A stretch of 64,000 nt of DNA from Hydrogenophaga pseudoflava NBRC 102511 (GTDB lineage Bacteria > Pseudomonadota > Gammaproteobacteria > Burkholderiales > Burkholderiaceae_C): positions 124,001 through 188,000 of the forward strand of contig NZ_BCWQ01000001.1 of assembly GCF_001592285.1 (NCBI RefSeq). The letters run 5' to 3'. The notes under the pieces are model-generated. The model searched no databases and was not told the origin of the DNA. It saw only the letters and a list, made by a program, of their open reading frames with translations. This document shows positions 9,481-19,184 of this stretch, one piece after another (position 1 is the stretch's first letter; each line of letters opens with the position of its first letter). The position numbers and the translations under genes are program-made.

Positions 9481-10902
9481 TCAGGCGATGGTGCGGATGT
9501 CGACGAAATGACCGTGGATCGCGGCGGCGGCGGCCATCGCGGGCGAGACCAGGTGGGTGCGGCCACCGGCGCCCTGGCGGCCTTCGAAGTTGCGGTTGCT
9601 GGTGCTGGCGCAGCGCTCGCCCGGCTCCAGCCGGTCGGCGTTCATGGCCAGGCACATCGAGCAGCCGGGCTCGCGCCATTCAAAGCCGGCGGCCTTGAAG
9701 ATCTCGTGCAGGCCTTCGCGCTCGGCCTGTTCCTTCACCAGCCCGGAGCCCGGCACGACCATGGCCAGCTTGATGTTCTTCGCGACCTTCTGGCCCAGCT
9801 TCTTGACGACCGCGGCGGCTTCGCGCATGTCCTCGATGCGGCTGTTGGTGCAGGAACCGATGAAGACCTTGTCGACGAAGATGTCGGCCAGCGGCTTGCC
9901 CGGTTCGAGCGCCATGTAGGTCAGCGCCCGCTCCATGGCGCCGCGCTTGCTGGCGTCCTTCTCCTTCTCGGGATCGGGCACGCGGGCGTCCACGCCCAGC
10001 ACCATCTCGGGCGAGGTGCCCCAGGTGACCTGCGGCAGGATCTGCGTCGCGTCGAGTTCGACCACGGCGTCGAACACCGCATCGGCGTCGGAGTGCAGCG
10101 TCTTCCAGTAGGCGACGGCCTGGTCCCATTCCACGCCGGTCGGGGCCAGCGGGCGACCCTTGACGTATTCGATGGTCTTCTCGTCCACGGCCACCAGACC
10201 GGCGCGCGCACCGCCTTCGATGGCCATGTTGCAGACCGTCATGCGGCCTTCCATGGACAGCGAGCGGATCGCGCTGCCGGCGAACTCGATGGTGTAGCCC
10301 GTGCCGCCGGCGGTGCCGATCTTGCCGATGATGGCCAGCACGATGTCCTTGGCGGTCACGCCCTTGGCGAGCTGGCCCTCGACCTTGACCAGCATGTTCT
10401 TGGCCTTCTTGGCCAGCAGGGTCTGCGTGGCCATCACGTGCTCGACTTCCGAGGTGCCGATGCCGTGCGCCAGCGCGCCGAAGGCGCCATGGGTGGAGGT
10501 GTGCGAGTCGCCGCAGACCACGGTCATGCCGGGCAGGGTGGCGCCGTTCTCGGGGCCGATCACGTGCACGATGCCCTGGCGCTTGGACATGAAGGGGAAG
10601 AACGCCGCAGCGCCGAATTCCTTGATGTTGCTGTCCAGCGTGGTGATCTGTTCCTTGCTGATCGGATCGGTGATGCCGTCGTAGCCCAGTTCCCAGCCGG
10701 TGGTGGGCGTGTTGTGGTCGGCGGTGGCGACCACCGAGCTCACGCGCCAGACCTTGCGGCCGGCCTGGCGCAGGCCTTCGAAGGCCTGCGGGCTGGTGAC
10801 CTCGTGCACGAGGTGGCGGTCGATGTAGAGGACGGACGTGCCGTCTTCCTCCGTGTGGACGACGTGTTCGTCCCAGATCTTGTCGTAGAGCGTGCGTGCC
10901 AT
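9481..10902 (-). CDS. leuC: 3-isopropylmalate dehydratase large subunit
   Basis: A 473-residue aconitase-superfamily subunit carrying the [4Fe-4S] cluster. The three cluster cysteines lie in [25 protein letters not shown] and CSMCLAMN. The start is the ATG of [15 protein letters not shown]; the frame is open for 31 further codons upstream into the LysR gene, but no family member extends there. It lies 31 bases downstream of the LysR gene on the same strand, so the regulator may be the first gene of this transcript. Confidence 0.97.
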   Translation of the reverse strand: MARTLYDKIWDEHVVHTEEDGTSVLYIDRHLVHEVTSPQAFEGLRQAGRKVWRVSSVVATADHNTPTTGWELGYDGITDPISKEQITTLDSNIKEFGAAAFFPFMSKRQGIVHVIGPENGATLPGMTVVCGDSHTSTHGAFGALAHGIGTSEVEHVMATQTLLAKKAKNMLVKVEGQLAKGVTAKDIVLAIIGKIGTAGGTGYTIEFAGSAIRSLSMEGRMTVCNMAIEGGARAGLVAVDEKTIEYVKGRPLAPTGVEWDQAVAYWKTLHSDADAVFDAVVELDATQILPQVTWGTSPEMVLGVDARVPDPEKEKDASKRGAMERALTYMALEPGKPLADIFVDKVFIGSCTNSRIEDMREAAAVVKKLGQKVAKNIKLAMVVPGSGLVKEQAEREGLHEIFKAAGFEWREPGCSMCLAMNADRLEPGERCASTSNRNFEGRQGAGGRTHLVSPAMAAAAAIHGHFVDIRTIA

Positions 10903-10933
10903 GGGGTGGGGTTCTCCTGTGGGGCTTGAAATT

Positions 10934-11875
10934 CTAGGTCGGGGTGGCGGACCCGGCGGGCGGTGTGGACAGGTGGTCCACCAGCAGCCGGGCACTGACG
11001 GGCAGGCTGGAAAAGTCGCGCGCCACCAGGTCGATGTGGCGCGTGGCCCAGTCGTCGGTGAGATCGACCGCCTGCAGGTCGCCGGCGCCCTGCATCAGTT
11101 CGAAGGCGCGGCGCGGCATCAGGCCGACGCCCAGTCCGTTGTGGATCATGCGGCACATGGCGTCCAGGCCCGAGACGCGGATGCGCAGCCGGATGTTGCG
11201 GCCGCTGGCGGTGGCGGCGGCGTGCATGGCACGGTAGATGGAACTGTTGGCGTGCAGGCCGACGTGGTCCCATTCGAGGCTGTCGGCGAAGGCCATGGCC
11301 GTGTGTCCGGTCAGCGGATGGCGGGCCGGCACGATCAGCACCAGGCGGTCCTGCCGGTAGGGCAGGGTCTGCAGGCCCTGGATCGGGTCGTCGCCGCCGA
11401 CATGGCAGATGCCCAGGTCGGCCGCGCCTTCCTGTACCGCCCGCAGCACCTCGGTGGACAGGTGTTCTTCAAGGTCGATCTTGATCGCGTCGTGCGCGCG
11501 GATGAAACCGCCCAGGTCTTCGGGCAGGAACTGCACCGTGGCCGAGATGTTGGCGTGCACCCGCACATGGCCGCGCACGCCGTCGGCGTACTCCGAGAGC
11601 TCGCCCTGCATCTTGTCGAGGCTGAACAGCACCGAGCGGGCGTGGTGCAGCAGGCTCTGGCCAGCCGGGGTGGGCGTGACGCCGCGTGCGTGGCGCATGA
11701 GCAGCGGCGTGCCGACCGTGGTCTCCAGATCCGACAGCCGCTTGCTGACCGCCGACGGTGCCATGAACTCGGTCTCGGCCGCCTTGCCGATGCTGCCGCG
11801 CTCGCACACCGCCACGAACAGCTGCAGCGTGGTCAGGTCAAGTCGGCGGGTGAAGGCGCGGTCGGGGGCGTTCAT
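10934..11875 (-). CDS. LysR-family transcriptional regulator
   Basis: A 313-residue LysR protein: an N-terminal winged helix ([18 protein letters not shown]...[13 protein letters not shown], about residues 15-55) followed by a type-2 periplasmic-binding-like effector domain. I chose ATG 11875 (MNAPDRAF); an upstream TTG at 11896 would add seven residues. A perfect 9-bp inverted repeat lies just upstream of this ATG. The gene is sandwiched between the gltA terminator and leuC, all leftward, so it may read through into the leu genes. The effector is unknown; 2-isopropylmalate or a TCA intermediate would be guesses from context only. Confidence 0.88.
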   Translation of the reverse strand: MNAPDRAFTRRLDLTTLQLFVAVCERGSIGKAAETEFMAPSAVSKRLSDLETTVGTPLLMRHARGVTPTPAGQSLLHHARSVLFSLDKMQGELSEYADGVRGHVRVHANISATVQFLPEDLGGFIRAHDAIKIDLEEHLSTEVLRAVQEGAADLGICHVGGDDPIQGLQTLPYRQDRLVLIVPARHPLTGHTAMAFADSLEWDHVGLHANSSIYRAMHAAATASGRNIRLRIRVSGLDAMCRMIHNGLGVGLMPRRAFELMQGAGDLQAVDLTDDWATRHIDLVARDFSSLPVSARLLVDHLSTPPAGSATPT

Positions 11876-11878
11876 GAG

Positions 11879-11905
11879 GAAGTCATCGTGTTTCAAGATG
11901 ACTTC
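11879..11905. promoter_or_regulatory. Perfect 9-bp inverted repeat upstream of the LysR gene
   Basis: The arms GAAGTCATC (11879-11887) and GATGACTTC (11897-11905) are perfect complements separated by nine bases. The element ends four bases before the chosen LysR start codon, so it could be an autoregulatory operator or an mRNA hairpin controlling initiation. An upstream TTG start for the gene would lie inside it. Confidence 0.6.
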
Positions 11906-11964
11906 ATGGATTCTCTTGATTTTGAGGTGACTTTGGCATCGTCATTGGCGATGTCAGGCCCCGC

Positions 11965-11995
11965 AAAAAACAAAACCCGCCAGAGGCGGGTTTTG
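11965..11995 (-). terminator. Rho-independent terminator of the sdh-gltA operon
   Basis: Read leftward after the gltA stop, an 11-bp perfect stem (CAAAACCCGCC / GGCGGGTTTTG) with a 3-base loop is followed directly by six T. It lies 16 bases beyond the gltA stop, clearly ends that transcript and insulates the LysR-leu block. Confidence 0.92.
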
Positions 11996-12010
11996 TGGGG
12001 CAAGGCGGGA

Positions 12011-13321
12011 TCAGCGCTTGAAACTGGCGGGGACGTCGCGGCGAGCGGCGCCCGTGAACAGTTGGCGCGGGCGGCCGATCTTGTACTCGGGGTCGGCCAG
12101 CATTTCGTTGAGCTGGGCGATCCAGCCGACGGTGCGGGCCAGCGCGAAGATGCCGGTGAACAGGCTGACCGGAATGCCGATGGCGCGCTGCACGATGCCG
12201 GAGTAGAAGTCGACGTTCGGGTAGAGCTTGCGCTGCACGAAGTAGTCGTCCTCCAGGGCGATCTTTTCCAGTTCCTTGGCCAGCTTGAACAGCGGGTCGT
12301 TTTCCAGACCCAGCTCGGCCAGCACCTCGTTGCAGGTTTCCTGCATCAGCTTGGCGCGCGGGTCGTAGTTCTTGTACACGCGGTGACCGAAGCCCATCAG
12401 CTTGACGCCGCTGTTCTTGTCCTTGACCTGGTTCATGAACTCGCCGACCTTGGCCACGCCGCCGTTGCGCTGGATGTCTTCCAGCATGTTCAGGCAGGCC
12501 TCGTTGGCGCCACCGTGAGCGGGGCCCCAGAGGCAGGCCACACCGGCTGCGATGGCGGCGAACGGATTGGTGCCCGACGAGCCGCACAGGCGCACGGTGG
12601 AGGTGGAGGCGTTCTGCTCGTGGTCGGCGTGCAGGATGAAGATGCGGTCCAGCGCTTTTTCCAGCACCGGGTTGACCTTGTAGTCCTCGCAGGGCGTGCC
12701 GAACATCATGCGCAGGAAGTTGCCCGAGTAGCTCAGGTCGTTGCGCGGGTACATGTAGGGCTGGCCCACACCGTATTTGTAGGACATGGCCACCAGCGTG
12801 GGCATCTTGGCGATCAGGCGGATCGCGGCGATGCGGCGGTGCTCGGGGTTGTTGATGTCGGTGCTGTCGTGATAGAAGGCCGACAGGGCGCCTACCAGAC
12901 CGGTCAGCACGGCCATGGGGTGGGCGTCGCGCCGGAAGCCACGCAGGAAGAACTGCATCTGCTCGTTGACCATCGTGTGGTTGGTCACGAGCTTGTGGAA
13001 GTCGCCTCGCTCCGTCTCATTGGGTAGTTCGCCATTGAGCAGCAGGAAGCAGGTGTCGAGGTAGTCGGCCTGGGTGGCCAGCTGCTCGATCGGGTAGCCG
13101 CGGTACAGCAGTTCGCCCTTGTCGCCGTCGATGTAGGTGATGGCCGACTGGCAGGACGCCGTGGACAGGAAGCCGGGGTCGTAGGTGAACATGCCGGTCT
13201 GTGCATACAGCTTGCGGATGTCGATCACGTCCGGACCGATGCTGCCGCCGTACACCGGCATCTCGACGCTGGGGCTGCCGTTGGAGAACGACAGGGTGGC
13301 TTTGTTGTCTACGAGTTTCAT
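12011..13321 (-). CDS. gltA: Citrate synthase (type II, hexameric family)
   Basis: A 436-residue enzyme that condenses acetyl-CoA and oxaloacetate to citrate. Active-site signatures are seen: the histidine in [15 protein letters not shown], the [11 protein letters not shown] segment and [16 protein letters not shown]. An extended N-terminal beta domain precedes the catalytic core, as in Gram-negative, NADH-sensitive enzymes. It is the last gene of sdhC-sdhD-sdhA-sdhB-sdhE-gltA, 18 bases after sdhE, and is followed by a strong terminator. Confidence 0.97.
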   Translation of the reverse strand: MKLVDNKATLSFSNGSPSVEMPVYGGSIGPDVIDIRKLYAQTGMFTYDPGFLSTASCQSAITYIDGDKGELLYRGYPIEQLATQADYLDTCFLLLNGELPNETERGDFHKLVTNHTMVNEQMQFFLRGFRRDAHPMAVLTGLVGALSAFYHDSTDINNPEHRRIAAIRLIAKMPTLVAMSYKYGVGQPYMYPRNDLSYSGNFLRMMFGTPCEDYKVNPVLEKALDRIFILHADHEQNASTSTVRLCGSSGTNPFAAIAAGVACLWGPAHGGANEACLNMLEDIQRNGGVAKVGEFMNQVKDKNSGVKLMGFGHRVYKNYDPRAKLMQETCNEVLAELGLENDPLFKLAKELEKIALEDDYFVQRKLYPNVDFYSGIVQRAIGIPVSLFTGIFALARTVGWIAQLNEMLADPEYKIGRPRQLFTGAARRDVPASFKR

Positions 13322-13339
13322 GCGGTTTCCTGGTAGAGG

Positions 13340-13636
13340 TTAATCGGGTCGTCGGGCAGCGCGCAGCATGCCCAGCACCTGAGTGACGTCGTCACTGGCC
13401 TGTAGGCCCTCGGGCTTCTTGCGGCCGAGCAACAGATCAAGCAGATCGTTGTCGGAAAGGTCCATTAGAACCCCCAGAGCTTCGGCCTGCCTGACAGTCA
13501 AGCCAGACTCATGTCTGGCAAAGAACTGCTCGATGAACAGGTCGTTCTCGAGCAGCCCACGGCGGCAGCGCCAGCGCAGCTTGCTCAATGCCGGGGCATC
13601 GAGCACGGCGTCACCGGGGCTGGCATTCATGGTCAT
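13340..13636 (-). CDS. sdhE: FAD assembly factor SdhE (YgfY/CptB family)
   Basis: A 98-residue helical protein that promotes covalent attachment of FAD to SdhA. The family signature RWRCRRGLLENDLFIEQFF spans about residues 21-40, including the RG motif needed for flavinylation in characterised homologues. The start at 13636 gives MTMNASPG; an ATG two codons later is equally possible. It is set 11 bases after sdhB and 18 before gltA, within the operon that makes its client protein. Confidence 0.92.
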   Translation of the reverse strand: MTMNASPGDAVLDAPALSKLRWRCRRGLLENDLFIEQFFARHESGLTVRQAEALGVLMDLSDNDLLDLLLGRKKPEGLQASDDVTQVLGMLRAARRPD

Positions 13637-13647
13637 AAAACGCGGGA

Positions 13648-14352
13648 TCAGACGGCGCGGCGCACCATCAGTTCCTTGATCTTGCCAATGGCCTTGGTGG
13701 GGTTCAGGCTCTTGGGGCAGACGTCCACACAGTTCATGATGGTGTGGCAGCGGAACAGACGGTACGGGTCTTCCAGGTTGTCCAGACGCTCGGCGGTGGC
13801 CTGGTCGCGGCTGTCGGCGATGAAGCGATACGCCTGCAGCAGACCGGCGGGGCCGACGAACTTGTCGGGGTTCCACCAGAAGCTGGGGCAGCTCGTGGAG
13901 CAGCTGGCGCACAGGATGCACTCGTACAGGCCGTTGAGCTCTTCGCGCTCTTCGGGGCTCTGCAGGCGCTCGCGCTCGGGGGCGGGGGTCTCGTTGATCA
14001 GGTAGGGCTTGATGCTGTGGTACTGCTTGAAGAACAGCGTCATGTCCACGATCAGGTCGCGAACGACCGGCAGGCCGGGCAGCGGCTTGAGCACGATGTC
14101 GCCCTTGAGCGTGTTCAGGTTGGTCAGGCAGGCCAGGCCGTTCTTGCCGTTGATGTTCATGGCGTCCGAACCGCACACGCCTTCGCGGCAGGAGCGGCGG
14201 AACGACAGCGTGGGGTCCACGGCCTTGAGCTTGATCAGGGCGTCCAGCAGCATGCGCTCGGTGCCGTCCAGTTCGACCTGGATGGTCTGCATGTACGGCT
14301 TGGCGTCCTTGTCCGGGTCGTAGCGGTAGATCTTGAAAGTGCGTTGTGCCAT
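13648..14352 (-). CDS. sdhB: Succinate dehydrogenase iron-sulfur subunit
   Basis: A 234-residue subunit carrying electrons from FAD to ubiquinone. The [2Fe-2S] ligands are in CREGVCGSD (Cys55, Cys60, Asp63) and a Cys near 75, a pattern shared with E. coli. The [4Fe-4S] and [3Fe-4S] ligands lie in [15 protein letters not shown] and [17 protein letters not shown]. It is membrane-associated on the cytoplasmic side. It lies 31 bases after sdhA and 11 before sdhE. Confidence 0.97.
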   Translation of the reverse strand: MAQRTFKIYRYDPDKDAKPYMQTIQVELDGTERMLLDALIKLKAVDPTLSFRRSCREGVCGSDAMNINGKNGLACLTNLNTLKGDIVLKPLPGLPVVRDLIVDMTLFFKQYHSIKPYLINETPAPERERLQSPEEREELNGLYECILCASCSTSCPSFWWNPDKFVGPAGLLQAYRFIADSRDQATAERLDNLEDPYRLFRCHTIMNCVDVCPKSLNPTKAIGKIKELMVRRAV

Positions 14353-14383
14353 TTTTCAGTGTCCTTGTGTTCGCTGATTCCGG

Positions 14384-16186
14384 TCAGAAGGTGCGGGGCT
14401 TCGGGGGCACCGTTTCGGCGGTCAGGGGCTTCATGCGCACCGGCTTGTAGTCCAGCTTGTTGCCGTCCTGGTACCAGAGGGTGTGCTTCATCCACTCGGC
14501 GTCGTTGCGGCCCAGCGGGCAGGTCGGGTGGTTGACGTCGTGTTCGTAGTCGCGCACCAGGTGGGCGCCGCGGCATTCCTTGCGGGCGGCCGCGCTGGTC
14601 ATGGTGGCCTGGGCGGCCTCCATCAGGTTCTCGACTTCCAGCGCTTCGATGCGCGCGGTGTTGAACACCTTGGAGTTGTCCTTCAGGCCGATGGCGCCCA
14701 CGCGCTCGCGCAGGGCGTTGATCTTCTGCACACCGGCGTCCATGGACTCCTGGCTGCGGAACACGCCCGCGTGCGTCTGCATGATGGCGCGCATGTCGTT
14801 GGCAACGTCCTGGGCGTACTCGCCGTTCTTGGCGCTGTCCAGGCGGGCCAGGCGGGCCAGGGTCTTGTCGGCGGCGTCCTTGGGCAGGTCCTTGTGCTCC
14901 TGCTTGGGGTTGACGTTGGCGATGATGTGGTTGCCGGCGGCCTTGCCGAAGACGAGCAGGTCCAGCAGCGAGTTGGTGCCCAGGCGGTTGGCGCCGTGCA
15001 CCGACACGCAGGAGCATTCGCCCACCGCGTAGAGGCCGTTGACCGGACGGTCTTCACCGTTGAAGCGCTCGACCACCTGGCCGTGGATGTTGGTCGGGAT
15101 GCCACCCATCTGGTAGTGGATGGTGGGCACGACCGGGATCGGCTCGCGCGTCACGTCGACGTTGGCGAAGTTCACGCCGATCTCATACACCGAGGGCAGG
15201 CGCTTGTGGATGGTGTCGGCACCCAGGTGGTCCAGCTTCATATGGATGTAGTCCTTGTTGGGACCACAGCCACGGCCTTCCAGGATTTCCTGACCCATGC
15301 AGCGGGACACGAAGTCGCGCGGTGCCAGGTCCTTCAGCGTGGGCGCGTAGCGCTCCATGAAACGCTCGCCATTGCTGTTGAGCAGGATGGCGCCTTCGCC
15401 GCGGCAGCCTTCGGTCAGCAGCACGCCCGCGCCGGCCACGCCGGTGGGGTGGAACTGCCAGAACTCCATGTCCTGCAGCGCGATGCCGGCACGGGCGGCC
15501 ATGCCCAGGCCGTCGCCGGTGTTGATGAAGGCGTTGGTCGAGGACTGGAAGATGCGGCCGGCACCACCGGTGGCCAGCAGCACGGTCTTGGCTTCGAGCA
15601 CGTAGGTGTCGCCGGTTTCCATTTCGAGGGCGGTCACGCCCACCACGTCGCCGCTGGCGTCGCGGATCAGGTCCAGCGCCATCCACTCCACGAAGAAGGT
15701 GGTCTTGGCCGACACGTTGGCCTGGTACAGCGTGTGCAGCATGGCGTGGCCGGTGCGGTCGGCCGCGGCGCAGGCGCGCTGCACTGGCTTTTCGCCGTAG
15801 TTGGCGGTGTGGCCGCCGAACGGACGCTGGTAGATCGTGCCGTCGGGGTTGCGGTCGAACGGCATGCCGAAGTGTTCGAGCTCATACACGACCTTGGGCG
15901 CTTCGCGGCACATGAACTCGATGGCGTCCTGGTCACCGAGCCAGTCGGAACCCTTGACGGTGTCGTAGAAGTGGTATTCCCAGCTGTCTTCGCTCATGTT
16001 GCCCAGCGAGGCGGACACGCCACCTTGCGCTGCAACGGTGTGCGAGCGGGTCGGGAAGACCTTCGAGAGCACGGCCACCTTGAGGCCGGCGCGGGCCAGT
16101 TGCAGAGAGGCACGCATGCCGGAGCCGCCGGCTCCGACGATGACCACGTCGAACTTGCGCTTGGAAAGGGATGCGGTGGTGGTCAT
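14384..16186 (-). CDS. sdhA: Succinate dehydrogenase flavoprotein subunit
   Basis: A 600-residue catalytic subunit oxidising succinate to fumarate. The FAD-binding VVIVGAGGSGMRASLQLA lies at the N-terminus, and the histidine for covalent FAD is in RSHTVAAQGG near residue 48. Substrate residues are in HPTGVAGAGVLLTEGCRGEGA and HGANRLGTNSLLDLLVFGKAAG. A three-base gap from sdhD means tight coupling. Length and motifs are fully typical. Confidence 0.98.
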   Translation of the reverse strand: MTTTASLSKRKFDVVIVGAGGSGMRASLQLARAGLKVAVLSKVFPTRSHTVAAQGGVSASLGNMSEDSWEYHFYDTVKGSDWLGDQDAIEFMCREAPKVVYELEHFGMPFDRNPDGTIYQRPFGGHTANYGEKPVQRACAAADRTGHAMLHTLYQANVSAKTTFFVEWMALDLIRDASGDVVGVTALEMETGDTYVLEAKTVLLATGGAGRIFQSSTNAFINTGDGLGMAARAGIALQDMEFWQFHPTGVAGAGVLLTEGCRGEGAILLNSNGERFMERYAPTLKDLAPRDFVSRCMGQEILEGRGCGPNKDYIHMKLDHLGADTIHKRLPSVYEIGVNFANVDVTREPIPVVPTIHYQMGGIPTNIHGQVVERFNGEDRPVNGLYAVGECSCVSVHGANRLGTNSLLDLLVFGKAAGNHIIANVNPKQEHKDLPKDAADKTLARLARLDSAKNGEYAQDVANDMRAIMQTHAGVFRSQESMDAGVQKINALRERVGAIGLKDNSKVFNTARIEALEVENLMEAAQATMTSAAARKECRGAHLVRDYEHDVNHPTCPLGRNDAEWMKHTLWYQDGNKLDYKPVRMKPLTAETVPPKPRTF

Positions 16187-16189
16187 GGA

Positions 16190-16555
16190 TCAGAGTCTCC
16201 AGAGAACTTGAACAGCCCAGCCCAGGCAGGCCACGAGCCAGACGATGGTGAAGATGTGCAGGGCCAGGCGGATGCCGGTGGGCTTGACGTAGTCCATCCA
16301 GATGTCGCGCATGCCGATCCAGATGTGATAGGCGATGGCGATGAAGGCCGCGAAGGTCAGTGCCTTCATCCACTGGGGGGCGAAGATGCCGGCCCAGCCC
16401 TCGTAACCCAGAGGGCCGCTGGTGAGCAGCACCTTGGCCAGCACGATGAGGGTCAGCAGGGCGAAGAGCGCGCCGGTGATGCGTTGGGCGAGCCAGTCGC
16501 GCAGCCCGTAGTGGGCGCCGGTGACGACGCGTTTGGAACCGTAATTGACGGACAT
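16190..16555 (-). CDS. sdhD: Succinate dehydrogenase membrane anchor subunit
   Basis: A 121-residue integral membrane protein with three predicted helices (about residues 27-48, 60-82 and 97-118), which with SdhC binds haem b and ubiquinone. The segment HYGLRDWLAQRITGALFALLTL matches the SdhD-type N-terminus and AYHIWIGMRDIWMDYVKP contains the conserved histidine/Asp-Tyr region. It is the second gene of the operon. Confidence 0.92.
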   Translation of the reverse strand: MSVNYGSKRVVTGAHYGLRDWLAQRITGALFALLTLIVLAKVLLTSGPLGYEGWAGIFAPQWMKALTFAAFIAIAYHIWIGMRDIWMDYVKPTGIRLALHIFTIVWLVACLGWAVQVLWRL

Positions 16556-16578
16556 GTTGGTCTCCTTCTTTCGCGGGA

Positions 16579-17010
16579 TCAGTACAGGCCGAACAGCTTG
16601 GCGCCGAGGATCAGCGTCAGTCCGATGGACAGGGCCAGCGTCACGATGGCGGAGGACTTGCCGAACTCCTTGGTCACCGAGTGCGTCATGTCCATGTACA
16701 GGTGGCGCAGGCCGGCAATCAGGTGGTGCAGGTAGGCCCAGATGATGGCCAGCACCACCAGCTTGAACAGCCAGCCGGGAACCAGTCCGATGCCGCCCGA
16801 GAAGGCTGCGCTGAAACGTTCGTAAGAGATCTCGGACGACACCGAGGTGTCGAACAGCCAGACGATCAGGGGCAGCAGGATGAACATCAGGCCACCGCTG
16901 GCGCGGTGCAGGATCGACACCCAGCCGGCCAGAGGCAGGCGGTAGGTGGTCAGATCCTTGAAGGCGTTGATGTTGCGGAACTCAGGCCGCTTCTTGGTCA
17001 ACTCGGTCAT
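16579..17010 (-). CDS. sdhC: Succinate dehydrogenase cytochrome b556 subunit
   Basis: A 143-residue membrane subunit with three helices. RPEFRNINAF, then SILHRASGGLMFILLPL, are the SdhC signatures; the haem-ligand histidine lies in the LHHLIAGLRHLYMD segment of the second helix region. As first gene of the sdh operon it is preceded by a 150-base gap with a candidate promoter and an imperfect inverted repeat. Confidence 0.94.
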   Translation of the reverse strand: MTELTKKRPEFRNINAFKDLTTYRLPLAGWVSILHRASGGLMFILLPLIVWLFDTSVSSEISYERFSAAFSGGIGLVPGWLFKLVVLAIIWAYLHHLIAGLRHLYMDMTHSVTKEFGKSSAIVTLALSIGLTLILGAKLFGLY

Positions 17011-17051
17011 GGTGGGGCTTTCTTCCGTGGGGTTCGGGGTTGGAAGGGAGC

Positions 17052-17080
17052 TTGTAACTCGGTGGTAACCCGAATTACAA
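17052..17080. promoter_or_regulatory. Imperfect inverted repeat in the sdh leader
   Basis: Arms TTGTAACTCGG (17052-17062) and CCGAATTACAA (17070-17080) pair at 10 of 11 positions, with seven bases between. The element is in the only sizeable gap upstream of sdhC. A TAGAAT hexamer on the transcribed strand a little further upstream could be the -10 box. It could be an operator or a leader hairpin; I cannot decide between them. Confidence 0.5.
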
Positions 17081-17160
17081 ACCTTGAAATTCTATTGCAA
17101 CGCAGCATACCCAGGCCTGACATCTGGCCTTGACGTGTCGGGCTCCGGCGCGTTGGCGAC

Positions 17161-17985
17161 TCAGTTCAGTTCGTTGTGATAGTGCCGGGTTTCCGTGCGG
17201 TAGAGGCCGCGCCGCAGTTCCATCGGCACGTCGTTGTAGGTGTAGGCCAGACGTTCCACGCTCAGCAGCGGGTGGCCCACTTCGACCCCCAGCAGTGCTG
17301 CGGCATCGGCATCGGCGGCCACGGCCTTGATCTTCTCGGTCGCGCGCACCATGCGCACGCCGAACTGTGCTTCGAACAGGGCGTACATGGGACCCTTGTC
17401 GCTGGACAGGGTTTCGATGCTCAGGCCCTTGAATGGCGCGCCGGGCAGCCAGATGTCTTCCAGGATGGCAGGCGTGCCGGAGAACGAGAGCACGCGCCGG
17501 ACCTGTACCAGCGAGTCGCCGCCCTTGAGGTCGAGTTGCCGGGCCACCTCGGCCGGCCCACGCAGGCGGCGGCATTCGATGATGCGCCGCTCGGCCGGGC
17601 CCTGGGCTTCCGGCGCGCTCGCGTCGGGCAGCACACGCAGGAAGCGGTACTGGATGTGCTGTTCGGCGTGGGTGGCCACGAAGGTGCCCTTGCCCTGGCG
17701 GCGCACCAGCAGGTTGTCGGTGGCCAGTTCGTCGATCGCCTTGCGCACCGTGCCCTGGCTCACGCGGAAGCGGGCGGCCAGGTCGAACTCGCTGGGGATC
17801 ATGTCGCCCGGTTTCCATTCGCCTGCCTGCAGGCTGCGCAGGATCAGCGACTTGATCTGCTGGTACAGGGGGCTGAAAGCCGGTGTTGGCGGAAGAGGCG
17901 CGGCCGGTCCGGTGCCCGCCGAGTCGGCAGGTGCGCGCGATTCCTCCTGGGACAGGTCGGGCTGCGAAGGATGTGCGGAGGCCAT
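17161..17985 (-). CDS. GntR-family (HutC/UTRA) transcriptional regulator
   Basis: A 274-residue regulator with an N-terminal winged helix (about residues 35-100: PLYQQIKSLILRS ... MIPSEFDLAARFRVSQGTVRKAIDEL) and a C-terminal UTRA ligand domain (GHPLLSVERLAYTYNDVPMELRR). I took the ATG at 17985; the frame extends to 18066, but that would place the start inside its own predicted promoter. Its promoter region carries a perfect 12-bp palindrome. Placed between sdhC and the divergent mdh, it is a good candidate regulator of the TCA genes. The effector is unknown. Confidence 0.88.
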   Translation of the reverse strand: MASAHPSQPDLSQEESRAPADSAGTGPAAPLPPTPAFSPLYQQIKSLILRSLQAGEWKPGDMIPSEFDLAARFRVSQGTVRKAIDELATDNLLVRRQGKGTFVATHAEQHIQYRFLRVLPDASAPEAQGPAERRIIECRRLRGPAEVARQLDLKGGDSLVQVRRVLSFSGTPAILEDIWLPGAPFKGLSIETLSSDKGPMYALFEAQFGVRMVRATEKIKAVAADADAAALLGVEVGHPLLSVERLAYTYNDVPMELRRGLYRTETRHYHNELN

Positions 17986-18045
17986 GTTGTCGGTGGGTGA
18001 GCGGGCAAATGACCCAACGCCGTGGCCCGCTATTTTTGATGTGCA

Positions 18046-18073
18046 ATCATATCTTATATAAGACATAAGACAA
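18046..18073 (-). promoter_or_regulatory. gntR promoter with palindromic operator TCTTATATAAGA
   Basis: On the minus strand TTGTCT (18073-18068) and TATGAT (18051-18046) are 16 bases apart and form a fair sigma-70 promoter for the GntR gene. The spacer holds a perfect 12-bp palindrome, TCTTATATAAGA, at 18052-18063. This is the classic arrangement for autorepression by a GntR protein. The same 12-mer occurs at 49651-49662. The promoter and the operator role are predictions. Confidence 0.7.
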
Positions 18074-18074
18074 A

Positions 18075-18104
18075 TTGACGCCTACGGGTTTACGCGGGTA
18101 CACT
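18075..18104 (+). promoter_or_regulatory. Predicted mdh promoter
   Basis: TTGACG (18075-18080) and TACACT (18099-18104) are separated by 18 bases and lie about 70 bases before the mdh start. The GntR palindrome lies just upstream, near -60, so a regulator bound there could touch both divergent promoters. Confidence 0.6.
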
Positions 18105-18174
18105 CGCGGGCTGTCCAAGGGGTCAAGCCCCATCGATATTTCAATTTCCCAACGTCCCTTCTGGAGTTTTCACC

Positions 18175-19161
18175 ATGAGCAAGAAGCCCGTCCGTGTTGC
18201 CGTCACTGGCGCCGCAGGTCAGATCGGTTACGCCCTGCTGTTCCGTATCGCCTCCGGCGAAATGCTGGGCAAGGACCAGCCCGTGATCCTGCAGCTGCTG
18301 GAAATCCCGGACGAGAAGGCCCAGAACGCGCTCAAGGGCGTGATCATGGAACTGGAAGACTGCGCCTTCCCGCTGCTGGCCGGCATCGAAGCTCACAGCG
18401 ACCCGATGACCGCCTTCAAGGACACCGACTACGCCCTGCTGGTCGGCGCCCGTCCCCGTGGTCCCGGCATGGAGCGCGCCGACCTGCTGGCCGCCAACGC
18501 CCAGATCTTCACCGCCCAGGGCAAGGCCCTGAACGCCGTGGCCTCGCGCAATGTGCGCGTGCTGGTGGTCGGCAACCCCGCCAACACCAACGCCTACATC
18601 GCCATGAAGTCGGCCCCAGACCTGCCGGCCAAGAACTTCACCGCCATGCTGCGCCTGGACCACAACCGTGCCGCCAGCCAGATCGCCGCCAAGATCGGCT
18701 GCGCCGTGGGCGACATCGAGAAGCTGGCTGTGTGGGGCAACCACTCGCCCACCATGTACGCCGACTACCGCTTCGCCACGGTGAACGGCAAGTCTGTCAA
18801 GGACACCATCAATGACCACGACTGGAACGCCAACGTGTTCCTGCCCACCGTGGGCAAGCGCGGCGCCGCCATCATCGCCGCCCGTGGCCTGTCGTCGGCT
18901 GCTTCCGCCGCCAACGCCGCCATCGACCACATGCGCGACTGGGCCCTGGGCACCAACGGCAAATGGGTCACCATGGGCATCCCGTCCAATGGCGAATACG
19001 GCATCCCCAAGGAAGTCATGTTCGGCTACCCCGTCACCTGCGAAGGTGGCGAGTACAAGATCGTCGAAGGCCTGCCCATCGACGCCTTCTCGCAAGAGTG
19101 CATCAACAAGACCCTGGCCGAGCTCGAAGGCGAGAAGGACGGCGTCAAGCACCTGCTCTGA
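18175..19161 (+). CDS. mdh: Malate dehydrogenase
   Basis: A 328-residue NAD-dependent enzyme of the LDH/MDH superfamily (the long MDH type common in betaproteobacteria). The NAD-binding loop is [21 protein letters not shown], the mobile loop carries [14 protein letters not shown] with the catalytic arginines, and [11 protein letters not shown] contains the active-site histidine. A GGAG lies about ten bases before the ATG. It is followed by the CitE-like and acnB genes on the same strand. Confidence 0.97.
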   Translation: MSKKPVRVAVTGAAGQIGYALLFRIASGEMLGKDQPVILQLLEIPDEKAQNALKGVIMELEDCAFPLLAGIEAHSDPMTAFKDTDYALLVGARPRGPGMERADLLAANAQIFTAQGKALNAVASRNVRVLVVGNPANTNAYIAMKSAPDLPAKNFTAMLRLDHNRAASQIAAKIGCAVGDIEKLAVWGNHSPTMYADYRFATVNGKSVKDTINDHDWNANVFLPTVGKRGAAIIAARGLSSAASAANAAIDHMRDWALGTNGKWVTMGIPSNGEYGIPKEVMFGYPVTCEGGEYKIVEGLPIDAFSQECINKTLAELEGEKDGVKHLL

Positions 19162-19184
19162 GCTGGTAACCGCTTGGTAACTCC

